A stretch of 64,000 bases of DNA from Drosophila miranda (taxonomy: Eukaryota > Arthropoda > Insecta > Diptera > Drosophilidae), in NCBI RefSeq assembly GCF_003369915.1, contig NC_046674.1:11470001-11534000 (forward strand), in the 5' to 3' direction. A program made the position numbers and the translations under genes. Shown piece after piece: positions 46,843 to 58,064 of this stretch (positions are counted from its first letter, which is position 1; each line of letters opens with the position of its first letter). The notes below the pieces were generated by a model that had not been told where the DNA came from, ran no database searches, and saw only the letters and a list, made by a program, of their open reading frames with translations.

Positions 46843-47424
46843 TTAGAGGATATCCGAGAGCAGAAATATTACCAATAGCACGATCATCAGCCCCGTGGGA
46901 CGGGCCCGTCCTTTTGACAGCAGAGCCTGCCTTTTGAAACTGTCATGGGCGTAGTGTAGGACCGGCTGCGCTGTAATCTCGTGTGGATCGTACTTGCCTC
47001 CCTTGCAACTGCTCTGCAGATCGCTGAGGTAGCGGAGTCCGTACTTGAAGCAGTGCACAGTCCCGTAAGGGAAGATCAGGGCTACGGTCTTCTGGTTCTT
47101 GTCCGTCGCCAGAAACACGCCCAGAGTCGACATTTTGATGCGATTATAGCTGAACAAGTCCGACCGGTAGAACGACACCATGAAAACCCTACCGTCGGAC
47201 CAAATGCCATAGGGCGTACCCTCGGGCGCTCGAAAGTCCCGCCAGCGCACAAAGGTATCGTATTCTACATGGCCAGTGCAAATGAGCACCAAGCTGTTGC
47301 CGGTTGCGTAATGGCAGTTTCCAGTGTTGCGTATGTTGTGGGCGGGACTGTCCGCCCTTGCCGCCGGACACACGCTGAACATCGCAAATAGCAGTCCAAT
47401 GGGCACCAGCGACTGGAGCAGCAT
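46843..47424 (-). CDS. Small secreted protein with GPI-like tail, family member D (four-Cys form)
   Basis: 193 residues, ATG 47424. A signal peptide spans about 1-24. The mature region has only four framework cysteines, C37-C49 (spacing 12) and C125-C140 (spacing 15); the middle pair found in members A-C is absent. Shared motifs: VRWRDFRAPEGTPYGIW (59-75), FMVSFYRSD (81-89), LRYLSDLQSSC (130-140), PVLHYAHD (154-161). The C-terminus TGLMIVLLVIFLLSDIL is strongly hydrophobic to the stop, preceded by small/basic residues (SKGRARPTG), typical of a GPI signal. It is closest to member E: both have RAPxGTPYxxW and PVLHY. Gene C follows on the same strand with only about 140 nt between the stop and C's preferred start, so the genes are packed head-to-tail. 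Function not recognised. Confidence 0.82.
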   Translation of the reverse strand: MLLQSLVPIGLLFAMFSVCPAARADSPAHNIRNTGNCHYATGNSLVLICTGHVEYDTFVRWRDFRAPEGTPYGIWSDGRVFMVSFYRSDLFSYNRIKMSTLGVFLATDKNQKTVALIFPYGTVHCFKYGLRYLSDLQSSCKGGKYDPHEITAQPVLHYAHDSFKRQALLSKGRARPTGLMIVLLVIFLLSDIL

Positions 47425-47783
47425 CGTCCAGGGAAACTGAATTTAAACGTTTAAAGTTCTGCCAACTCTATCTGACAGAATCTTCAAGGGCTGCCCTATC
47501 GATCGCCAGAGCAAGAGATTGGGTGGGTTTGGGTGAGGTGAGGAGGTGAGGTCCTGGCAGGGACACCCAGGGCGGGCCCTCGACAAAGTTTTCGTTTTCA
47601 TCAACATTCATACAAATGCGCAAATCAATATTCAACAAATAAACCAAACGAGTGAATGAGTTTTTCCTTTACTCTTACTCTTACTCGTACTCTTGTTCTT
47701 GCTCTTGCTCTTGCTGTTATTCAGGACCTGCCAGGGGGAACTTTCGGAGCAAGTTTGGAGAAACTTTTGCTAGCCAGAGAAGA

Positions 47784-47811
47784 GACGACGACGACGACGA
47801 CGACGACGACG
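47784..47811. repeat. (ACG)n trinucleotide run
   Basis: About nine uninterrupted copies of ACG. Confidence 0.9.
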
Positions 47812-47907
47812 GAAAACTTGTTTCAAATTAATCAAAGTAATTAAAAATTCTTGCAAGGTTTTCCAATGAATTTCATTTTCCGAGCACATACGCACAAAGA
47901 AAAGCTT

Positions 47908-47929
47908 CCCCCCCCCCCCCCCCCCCCCC
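47908..47929. repeat. 22-nt C homopolymer
   Basis: An uninterrupted run of about 22 C. Its length is unusual and is a place where assembly length error is likely. Confidence 0.85.
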
Positions 47930-48192
47930 ACCAGTGGCTGAGAGAGAGGGGGAGAGGGGGGGGCGGGCATTTCAAGCATTTAATCTCTTTCAAATGCAAT
48001 GTAACATATACGCCAGAGAAGGGCGCCAGAGAGGGGAGCCAGCCCCCAGGAGGCGGCTGGACCTCGACTTTGATTACATTCACGTGCCAATGGAAGTGCG
48101 AAGACAAATGGAATAAGCCGGGCTAATGAATAAAACTGATAACTCGAAAAGTTTCCGTGTCTTTCGTTAACCCATCAATTTGAAATTTTTAA

Positions 48193-48381
48193 TCAATCTG
48201 AATCGTTTACAGCATTGCCAGTGCTAGAGATGTGCCACACTCGAATGGGAATGATCTGCTGTGAGTACGTGGCTTCCCCGCGGTCCTTCAGCTGCCGTCC
48301 TTCCGTCTGCTGCCGCGCGAAGAGCCCGCCGAGGGGGTTCTTGTGGCCTGGATATCCCACGATGAGAAGTAATGATAACAT
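48193..48381 (-). CDS. Candidate small ORF or exon, 62 codons, unknown
   Basis: From ATG 48381 the minus strand encodes 62 residues beginning MLSLLLIVGYPGHKNPLGGL and ending at TGA 48193, followed at once by ATTAAA. About 32 central codons (GHKNPLGG to YSQQ) show very high G/C at third positions, the bias of the confirmed genes here, which suggests real coding. The hydrophobic start is short for a signal peptide. Alternatively the coding part is an exon entered at CCAG|GCC (48348/48347), joined to sequence elsewhere on the minus strand, possibly of member E or of a host gene. I do not recognise the protein; no Cys framework is present, so it is not another member of the neighbouring family. 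Confidence 0.35.
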   Translation of the reverse strand: MLSLLLIVGYPGHKNPLGGLFARQQTEGRQLKDRGEATYSQQIIPIRVWHISSTGNAVNDSD

Positions 48382-48462
48382 AGAATTTTGCACAAATACC
48401 GCGTAATAATTTTGATCAACCGAAAGACTGCTCAGTAAAGGCGGAGTCTTTTGTCTATCGCA

Positions 48463-49008
48463 TCAGTCCCATTCGATGATGGACCACACTCGGATGAGCA
48501 GGATCGTTGGCAGGAGCAGGCGCAAGTCGCCAAGGACACGGAAAGCAGAATCTGAGTCTTGCCGGTCCGGACCCTCCATGGTGTAGTGGAGGACTGGCCT
48601 GGGGCATATGTCTTCCGCGTCGAACTTATTTTTCTTGCAATGGGCCATTAGGTGGGCAACGTACTTCATCGGATGGGGCATGCAGTGCATGTCCGAGTGC
48701 TTCAGGTCGGCATCGATTTTGTAATTAATGATCTCCATATACTTGCGGGTCGACAGTGTCGAGGAGTGGAAGGAGGCAAGGATCATGTCCGTGGCATTCG
48801 GCACAGTCCACAGGCTGTATGGAGTGCCCGAGGGAGCTCTTACGTCGGCATATGTCGCGGCAATCCTCTTCGAGACAGTCGACCTGCAAACGCGCATCAA
48901 TCGGATTTTATCGATGAAATCGCAGTCTCCCTCGTTGTAGTTCGGGACGTGGAGCCCATTATATGCCCCTGCAAAGAGCAGTAGCAGCAGCAGTATTTTT
49001 AAAAGCAT
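48463..49008 (-). CDS. Small secreted protein with GPI-like tail, family member E (four-Cys form)
   Basis: 181 residues, ATG 49008. A clear signal peptide (LLKILLLLLLFAGAYNG) spans about 1-18. Framework cysteines are C29-C41 (spacing 12) and C109-C124 (spacing 15) with one extra, C135; the central pair of members A-C is missing, as in D. Shared motifs: TYADVRAPSGTPYSLW (52-67), ILASFHSSTLS (76-86), YVAHLMAHC (116-124), PRPVLHYTMEG (136-146). One sequon, N71. The C-terminal LRLLLPTILLIRVWSIIEWD is hydrophobic but interrupted by Arg and ends with Asp, so the GPI prediction is weaker than for D. It is the first gene in the minus-strand series E-D-C-B. Function unknown. Confidence 0.8.
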   Translation of the reverse strand: MLLKILLLLLLFAGAYNGLHVPNYNEGDCDFIDKIRLMRVCRSTVSKRIAATYADVRAPSGTPYSLWTVPNATDMILASFHSSTLSTRKYMEIINYKIDADLKHSDMHCMPHPMKYVAHLMAHCKKNKFDAEDICPRPVLHYTMEGPDRQDSDSAFRVLGDLRLLLPTILLIRVWSIIEWD

Positions 49009-49958
49009 CTAAAAATTTTGGATAGTTTCAATGAATTTATCTGAATGACTGTTCGGTCATGGGGGTCCTAATCCTAGTCCCCAAGCTCACCAAGCTTCCC
49101 ACCTCCCCACCCAAAGCGGGGACTCTCTGCCGATTCAATCAATCTCAAGTCCATCTCAGCAAAGGCCTCAACTGCAGCAAGTACGTGCCACGAGTGAGCC
49201 TCAATCGAGGACGAAGTCGGGCGAAAGTTGAAAAGAAAATTCCACGTTAAATTGATTTACATACTGGCAGACGGAGGAGGAGCAGCGGGTGGGCGGCAGC
49301 GGGGCCAGAAGTGGGAGCGGGAGCGGGTGCGGAAGACCAGAACCCAGAGTCAAGCCCAGGCACATCGCAGTGCAGCAATAAAGCACAAGGAGGCGGACAA
49401 ATAAAATAAAAGATGAAGGACGTATGCGAACGAATTTACTTTCAATTTCGCTTCAATGACAATTCCTCTGATTTAACTCCTTTTTATGAGATTTCCAAGG
49501 CACGGGCAGACCTCTTGCCCAGGACCTCTGGCTGCGGGTCTGATGCTGATGCTGATGCTGGGGCCCTGGCCATGGCCCTTGGTCCTTCTGCTTTCTCTGC
49601 TTTCTGTGCTTTTATTATGTTACAATAATAAATTGTATTAAGTGTATTTGCGCAGTGAAGCGGTCCGAGATTCAGTACATGGCGTGAGGAGTGCCAGGAT
49701 CCAGCATCCAGGAAGCAGGAAGCAGCAAGCAGGACGCAGGACGCAGGTGTATTGACTGGAATACTCGTGTATGAAAGCCAGGGAAAAGAAAAGAAAGGAA
49801 CCGAATTAAGTCGACGGAATGCCAAAGCAGGCGGTGATTGAAACCCCTTCTGGCGCACATTGAAAGCCAAAATTACAATTCCATCTCGGAGGTCCTGTCT
49901 CCCCTTTTCCTGTGTATAGTTCAATGCTGGCAATGCTCAAACTTGCCGCTGGCAACGT

Positions 49959-49971
49959 CCCCCCCCCCCCC

Positions 49972-50018
<47 letters not shown>

Positions 50019-50020
50019 AC
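49959..50020. repeat. C homopolymer joined to (AC)n
   Basis: About 16 C followed by an AC dinucleotide run to about 50010 and a short A-interrupted AC tail. Confidence 0.9.
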
Positions 50021-53000
50021 CATTATCAATCGATGGGGCCTTTCATTGTAATTTTAATATGTGTCACATGATTTACAGCTGACGATGTCCCTGGCACTGT
50101 CACTCTCCCCCCTCTCCCTCTCCCTCTCACGCAGGTGGTGACGGCTTTGGCTTTGGCTTTCGACTGCCTGCCGAATGCCGAATGCCGCCTGCCTGCCTGA
50201 TCCTGACACATTGGCAATGCATTGAAAAGGCGACAATCGCAGCTTGCAAATGATGTGCCCGCTGACGGAGCATTGTCAGAGCCGCAGAGCACCAGCTGCG
50301 CATCACATAGAGGCGTCTCCCGTTGCCGCGCCCCAACGCTCCCCAGCGCTCCCTCTCCCCACCAACCCCCCACCAAGCCAATCAAGACGTGTGCCAAAGT
50401 TAAGCGCAAATACAAGCAGGGACAAAAAACGCCAATTACTAGCAGAATCAATTAGACAAAAAGCAACGAACGGAACAAATTGGAACGTACTCGTGCGATG
50501 GGGATGGCGATGGAGATCGACAAATAAAACTTATGACGAACAAAGGACACGTCCCATAAACGAAAGAAACGGGTCCAGGGACACGGACGGAGACAGGGAG
50601 AGGAACAGGGAGCGAGCACACGTTGAACAAATATGAAAAGATGACACAAACAACCAGCTCCAACCAGACCTGCAGATGACGAGCGACTGAGAAGTGGAGC
50701 GAATCAGAATCAGGACTCCGGACTCCGGACTCGGGACTCGAAACACCGGACTCCTGACAAACTAAAGCCAAGCCCCGAAGAACCGAAGATGGAAGACAAG
50801 TGCTGTAGGAAATAATTCCATTAGCAAAATAAATAAACAAAGGCGAAATGAATGATTGAGCAGTGCCGGGAGAATTAAATGGAGACTTCAAGTCCTCCAG
50901 TCCTTCTCCAGTTCTCCTTCGGCCTCGTGTCCTCTGTCACGGCCAGCGTTGGAGCCCGTGGAGCTCGCACAAAGGTTAGCGGGGCTCCTGGCAGATGAAG
51001 GCGTCGCGTGCATAAACCAAATGCAAACACATACACAAGCTCTGAGGTCTCCGAAGATGTCACTCGACAGCGGCTGAAGGGCCCACGGGCGTACGGGCAC
51101 ACGGGCACACGGGCTGGCCGAATACATATTACATGAGCCCACACCCGCCCGCCGCCATCGAGCGCGTACACATATTGACCCATTTCGATGCCAGCAGACA
51201 GACAATCCCCACCGCACACGGCCACTCCCACTTCCACCCCCACTGCCGCCGCACAGACAGAGATGGAGGACAGGTGTCCAGAGGAGACTAGACTTCAGAT
51301 TCAGCATCAGCATCAGCATCAGAGTAGTTTCGGTTAATAAAGTCAAATGCCACCAAAATCAAAAGGAAAATGCCACTTACGCCTAATGGCATCAGGGCAT
51401 CAGGTGGTGGCCGTGGACTCCTTCTCTGGCCTCCTGCCAGCAACAACCGCAGCATCAACAAGAGCCTCGGGACCCCCTGCCCCTCCCCCGCCCCCCTGTA
51501 GCCTCAGGCAGCACTCAAGCAACGACAACGAGGACGTGGCCTGGCACGGGGACGGGGATGGGGACGGCGAGCAGGACTATAGTTTGGGCAAATTGGTGGA
51601 TTTTTAATTGTATTAGCATGCCTCAGTCGAGCATCTACGACCATCTACGACGGGGCCATCTCGATGGGCTGAGGCTGAGGCTGTGGCTGGGCCTGAGACT
51701 GGAGCTGGGACTGGAGCTGGGGCTGTTGGTGGAGCCTGGCAGTAGTCTGCGTCGCCTGTGTCGGTGTGCACTTAAGTGCGTGCGGATGCGGAGGCCTCCA
51801 AATATTTGATATTGCCTTATTTGATATTGCTCGCAGTTTGAGTGCCGTGCCGCTTTCGGATGCTGTTAAAGGTTCGGCGGCATGCAAATAGTTCAGGCTC
51901 TGCTGAATGAGGGCTTTTCCGCATAAATAATACAATAATGGGTACAAATGGACTCCCAGGAGAGTTCGATTCCGGTTGGGTCTACAATTAACTTCTGGCT
52001 TGAGCTGTTCCGACTTCTCAAGGAATGGAAAGCCCAGCCGACGATTGACAATAACTGAAGCCAAGGAGGCATCGAAACTAAGGTCTGGGGCACCCAGAGA
52101 GAACATAGGACATGGGACAGAGGGCAGACTCTGGACCACACAACCAGATACGAGTGATGCCCCAATAATAAGTCCCGAAGGACATGTGGGCGTTGGGGGG
52201 AAAGAGAAAATCATATTTAATGAGTAGCGCAGGGCAGAGATATTTCGCGGATTGTATATTCCAACATTGAAATTAGTAAAGAACAAAGAGCATGGTCGCT
52301 GGAGTCGGAGTCGGACATGACATGTAGGGGAGACTCCTCGAGGGGACACCGACAGACCCATAATGATATATTGCATTCACCGTGAAATCTGCTTATAATT
52401 TAGTTTGTCCTTCCAATGAGACGTCACGAAGCCAGGCGCACCTTCCGCCTTCCACGTGCCACTGCCACAACAATGGAGGAAAAGCCAAGCCGGTAGTCGG
52501 TAGCGGGTAGCCTTTAGCCGGGCGAAGTGGGGGACCGATATAAACGACGGCAAATTATTCCCTGTCAGGACACTCGCTTCGCCGGAGTCTTGTGTGCGTG
52601 TGTGCGTGTGTGCGAGTGTGCGAGTGTGCGAGCGTGCGAGTGAGAGATTCCGCAGGACAGCGGATTGCGTGTCTGCCAAGTCGGCGACCGAAAATCAAAA
52701 GAAAATTGATATTGGGAAATTGCACGAAATGAGTAAATGAAGCGTGGCACAGGCGAGAGGCAAGAGGCAGGCAGCAACTCTGGGGAGAAGGCCAGGCCCG
52801 TCTAATGGACTGACGTGCAGGGCGTCTGATTGCCACCTCGAGAAAAATATGTATTAAAAATTCCACGAAAACTAATCAATGTCAAATGTCCTTTGATTGT
52901 GCTCCGTCGACGTCGACGGCACGGATAGATAAGATCCAGGAGCCAGGAGCCAGGAGCCAGGCGCCAGGAGCCCGACCAGAAGCCGCCAAGACCAAACTGG

Positions 53001-54647
53001 AACGGAGGCGATTTAAAGCAACGCCTTGGCCCCTGACTGCCCCGCATCGGGGGACCGAACGCGTGGTAAGCAGAAATTAGAAAATAATTTGCTTTTGTCG
53101 CTGGTAATTTATTGGCTGCCATAAATTGGCCCCGGGGCGTGCCCGAGGTGGGGAGTGTCCGCGGCGGGGAGACAGAAACGCTAAGACGCTAAGAGTTTTA
53201 CGATTTCCACAAGTTATCTAGCCATTAAAGCTTTCCATTAACCCCGCTCCTGCTGCCGATCCATTTTAACATCTAATCCATTGGCCATTAAGGGGAAAAC
53301 TGTTGTAATTGCAAATTTTCCGCTCAATAAGTCAAAGTGAAATGGGAATCTAAACAATGGCTGGCTGGCTGGCTGGCTGGCTGGTGGCTCATAATTCCCA
53401 CAACAATAATACATCCGCATCTATCACACAGAGAGACAGCATATGTGGATGAGCAGCAGGAGCTGGTGCTGGAGCTGGTGCTGGGAAAGCCATCAAACGC
53501 CAATCAGCTTGGACAATGGCAAAGCTCCACTAATGAGTGGAAGCAATTGAGGGAGAGCGACAGTCGGATCTAGGGAGGGGGAGGGGGCTGAGGCCGGGGG
53601 ACTCTGGCTTAAGCAGAGCTGATCCCAAATTGAAAACTCGCTAATGCCCTCTCCCCCTTCCATCACCTTCATAATTTATTCGGTAATCGCTTTTACCATT
53701 GCGGACCCTTCTTTCTCACAGGGATATGGCAGCATTAGCAAACACAAGGTTCAAGTCCTCGATTGGAAACGGGTTCCGTTCAGCAGCATCATCGTCGAAT
53801 GTGCATCGCTGACATTGAGTTGAAGTCATCAACAGTTCGTTTGCTCCCTCTTCCATCTGTCAGCTGTCATATTGACATTTCTACTTAACATCCTTGCTGG
53901 CTGCTCAATTTTTAATCGGGTTTTTCGAGCCGCTTTCCCTTTCCACATCCCATTTCCCGGCAGGAGCCAGTAGCCAGGAGCCAGGAAGCGGCGGAAACAG
54001 CAAACTCATTATTTTTATTAATATGATTTTCGCTGCACTTCACTTGGTCTCGTTTCACTTCGCTTCGGTGCAATTTGTGCATTTTGTAATTTTAATTTTC
54101 ATATTTAAGAGCAGATCCAGAACGATGATGCGATGATGCGACGGTACGTGCATGTACATGTATGGCTCTGACAGGGCGCGCCAGTGTCAATACATCTCAT
54201 TGTTCTCTCCAATGAACAGCATTTATTTGCAATTATTTGTTTTAAGCATTAACAAAAGGAGTCCAGATCCAGTTCCAGTTCCAGCCCGAGTGCCCCTGTC
54301 CCTGTCCCCTCGGAAGAGTAAATTATATACATTAAGCCCTTTAGGGAGAGCGCTGAGCAGCTGAAATGAGCAGCCCAGACAGACAGGCAGACAGACTGGC
54401 CAGAAGCAGAAGCAGAGCATCGCATCGCAGCAGAACAGACTCGGGTATCGCATTGCGATTGAAATGCGTTTTTAATTGCTGTCAGAAAGGTTCGCACCGC
54501 CACCGCACAGCCAACTGCGTGTTGAATTATGTCAAACAAGTTGTCAAGCGACCCAAAGAGACACAGAGCGACCCCCGACCGGATGCAGAGAAAGTGAGTG
54601 GAATGGGGTTGAGTGGGCTGGTGTGGGGACAGTTACAGACAGAGACA

Positions 54648-54677
54648 CAGATACAGATACAGATACAGATACAGATA
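54648..54677. repeat. (CAGATA)n microsatellite
   Basis: About five tandem copies of the hexamer CAGATA. Confidence 0.85.
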
Positions 54678-56436
54678 CCCTCTCGTTGACACACTTTGCG
54701 GATTTCATTTAAACCACTTTTCATACTCCCCACCCAGGACCCAGGACCCAAGTTAATGCTGCGGGGATCCAAAATCGTTGGGAGCTGGCAGTGTATCTGT
54801 ATATTGTATTGTGGATTCCTTGACCGCTTTTAGCATTCCAGCAAATTGTGAAATAATCGTAGCTTCTCGGTAAAAGTGAAAAAGTCACCTGCCGGCCATT
54901 GTCAGACACAACACTCTCCGTCTCCGTCTCCATCTCCATCTCCGTCTCCGTTTGCTGCCCTGGGAAGCTGGAGGAAGCTGTTGGCCGGAGTTGACAGCAC
55001 CTCTGCACCTGCTGAGAGCTGTAGCCAAATGCCGACTGTGGACTGAGGACTGCTCCATAGCTGGTTACTGGTAACTGGTAGCTGGTAACTGCTTCCTGCT
55101 AACTGAATAACTGACAGGCATTCAGGCAATGGAGCACAACTGCTAACTGAGATGTCAGGAGCACAGCTCGAGTCGCTTCAGAGTTTATGGCAAAATAGTT
55201 TAAAGGGAAATCACTATTGTGCCAGGAATGATGCATAATTTATGTAAACTCTCACTGCAATGAATAATAATTTGATGCAAGGGCTTCCCAATTCCCAATT
55301 CCCAGACGCAGACTCAGACCCAGACCGAGACCCCTACTCCCAGGGCTCTAATCCGTTCGGCTTGACTCCGGCTTATTGAGCCACAATCGTAGAGCGACAG
55401 CAGAAATTGAATAAAAATCGAGAGGCAAGTCGAGGCGAGTCAAAGAAGCGAAAATATGGCCAGCAAAGGTTAGAGTCGCCGTCTGGTCTGCTCGGGATGG
55501 CACGGACGGGACAGGGGACAAGGGACAAGGGACAGGGACACGGACAGGGACAGGGACACGGACAAGGGACGAAGAAACATGGCAGCAAAAGTTTCGTGCA
55601 GTTTCCTTAGCCATGTCATTGGCCTGTCTGTAAATCTTGCCGTTGTGGTTTCCAGTCAACGTAGAAAATTGACTTGATAAAAAGTTTACTATTTTCTCCC
55701 CATTTCTTTTCCCTTTCATGGTTTCGCCTGGCCCTGGCCCTGGGCCCGCCCCTAGCCGCCCGGGCGTGCATCCTTTGGCTCTGTCAGTTGTCAGACGCTC
55801 TTTTGTGTCTCATCTACACGCTTTATGAATTATAATAAAATTGCCCGACTCGGCTCCGAAGTCGATCCCGGAGAGGCCTACTCAAAGTGGATATCGAAGC
55901 CATGCTTGTGCTCTGCCCCCCTCTCTCTCTCTGTATCTCCTGCGCAAATATTAAATTATCCAGATGTGCTTACCGGCCGGCCCTGCCTTAACTACTCGGA
56001 TCCATTTACATTTCCCCAGCCACAGCCGAAAAGCGCAAAAAGCGAATAAAAGGAAAATCTCAGTTGACTGTAAAACAAGAAACGGCTGTCTACCGTCGTT
56101 CAGCCGAAGTACAGTAATACCCTAACAAGTGGATTACCATAGATGTGGGCTCCACTCGCAGGGGCCGATGAATCTCCATAAATTGTATCTTTCGGATGGA
56201 ACCGATGGGATGATGGCCATATTGACAATACCCTTCGATAGAGTAGAAAGCATATAAAAAAAAAAAAAAACACACGAATCGTCTGTCTGAAACGCATAAT
56301 AATATTTAAAATGGATTTTTTCACCGATTTATGGCATTTTATGTGCCCTTTGTAGCGAGGACATTCGGAAAAGCCCTCTGCCACTCCCCGCCCCGCCCCC
56401 CCTCTCGAGTGCAGATATTTATGTACCATAAACTCG

Positions 56437-56458
56437 CGTGTGTGTGTGTGTGTGTGTG
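56437..56458. repeat. (GT)n microsatellite
   Basis: A GT run of about 22 nt. Confidence 0.85.
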
Positions 56459-57313
56459 CTTTTCCCTTTATTCGATTTGGGGCTGCAGGTACAAATTGAT
56501 ATTTATTTCCAGGGATCCGCATGCGGATGCGGACCGGGCGAAAGTCATCGCCAATAGGCTCAGAGCTGAGCACCACACAAACGGCTTTAAAGCTGTTAAG
56601 AAATTGCCTCCCGTCGAGGGGGCGCAGTCCAGCCCTGGGCCAGGGAGTACCACTGCCATTCAGATGTGGAAGATCTGCCCAGGCTAGCGGCCGTTCTTCC
56701 AAGTCATTAACAGAGAAAGCGCCTTGAGGCACACACACACACAACTTGCAGCATTCCTGGGCAGGCGGGCTGCTTGGCTTATTTAGATTATTTGCTGCCT
56801 TGTTGCACCAAACCCTGCCCCCGCCCTCGGTGTGCGTGCAAGCAGCAGGGACACACGCAGTGTGTGAGTGTCCTGGGAGCTCTTCTTACGGTGCGTGCTT
56901 GGAGCAGACCCCCCCCCCTGCTGTCCTCGATTCCTTGGAGTGGTCATTACGAGTATGTTTCGCAGTCTAAGTATTTCGAAGAGTATTTCCGGGTAAATTC
57001 GTGACAAATGAAGGGTAAATCTGTGTTTCAGCTCGGGCAAGGCCTGGCCAAAGAGTATTTAGTATTCGTGGAACCCTGCCAGCCTGCCAGCCTGCTATCC
57101 CAACAACTTTTTATCCTGTTCCCCCTGCTTTTAAGTGTAAGTAGTGCCCTTCAGTCCGCCTCGGAATTGTTGGGCCAACCGACAGCCTGACGTTTTGAAT
57201 TGCCTGCGAGTGCCGCCTGCTGTCAGGCAGGCTCAAGGGTTCGTCTCGTCCCTGTGCCTTACCTATGCTGCACTTCATTTTGCAACTTTCGAGTGTTGCA
57301 TGCACCCCTCCTA

Positions 57314-57316
<3 letters not shown>

Positions 57317-57345
<29 letters not shown>
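57317..57345. repeat. (GT)n microsatellite
   Basis: A GT run of about 29 nt. Confidence 0.9.
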
Positions 57346-57349
<4 letters not shown>

Positions 57350-57971
57350 CTTACAAAATAGTTTTGTACTTACTTCTACTTGAACTTTTCAGTTGGCTTT
57401 CTTCTTCTTCTTCTTCCTTTTCTCCAACTTCTTCCTTTTTTTCCGTGTTGCAGCCAGAGGGGCACAAAAATGTTGCCGCAACTTTTTTGCCTGCATTGTT
57501 TTTGACTGCAACGAACGCTTTGCCTGCTGCCATGTCCTGCCACTCTTCTGGCCCCAGTCCCAGCCCTTGCCCCAGCCCTTGCCCCAGCCCTTGCCCCACT
57601 CAGTGGGCTGTCTCTACGGATTTTACTTTACGGTAGTTTCTACACTCCTGTCCCTGTCTCCCGGCTCTCTCTGTCCCTCTCTGTCTCTGTCTCTTCTGCT
57701 AGTGAAGCCTGTAATTTATTTCTTGTTTTGATTGAAATATTGCTTTACAAGCAAAAAGACACAAACACAGATACAGCTACAACTACAACACAGACACAGC
57801 TCAAAGCCAGAGCGAGAGCCAGCGCTAGGGACAGGGAGAGGGCCAGGATGCAGAAGAAGGGCTGAGCAGGGCTGAGCAGCAGGACTTGGCAAATACGCAA
57901 CATAGGCTGGCTGGCTGGCTGGCAGGAGGGAACCTACCCTGTCTGCCATACGCACACACTTCATTACACAA

Positions 57972-58064
57972 CCAGCCATGCACTGAGAGAAACGCATGCC
58001 ATGCGGCGAGTGCAAGATGTGGCTCCGCTCTCCACACCATTCTCTCAGTGCAGTCGGTGGCTGG
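57972..58064. repeat. Inverted repeat able to form a branched hairpin
   Basis: Left arm CCAGCCA (57972-57978) + TGCACTGAGAGAA (57979-57991) pairs perfectly with TTCTCTCAGTGCA (58040-58052) and TGGCTGG (58058-58064), with a 5-nt bulge (GTCGG) on the right side: 20 bp in all. The 48-nt interior holds two further small hairpins, CGCAT-GCC-ATGCG (57993-58005) and TGTGG/CCACA (58018-58036). This could be a structured RNA, a MITE-like element or chance; no target-site duplication is visible. Confidence 0.6.

Larger units (their letters stand above)
47425..48192. other. Spacer with ACG repeat and 22-nt C-run
   Basis: Contains an (ACG)n run (about 47784-47811), a 22-nt C homopolymer (47908-47929) and GA-rich low-complexity sequence near 47940-47965. 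No coding sequence is supported. Confidence 0.55.

Noticed and set aside
51347-51607. Possible exon: 86-codon + frame, or minus-strand segment between TGGCAG and GTAAGT near 51386
   Set aside because: Interesting because a good minus-strand donor (GGC|GTAAGTGG) is present, but the Pro-rich and GD-repeat composition and short length do not support coding; would need RNA data.
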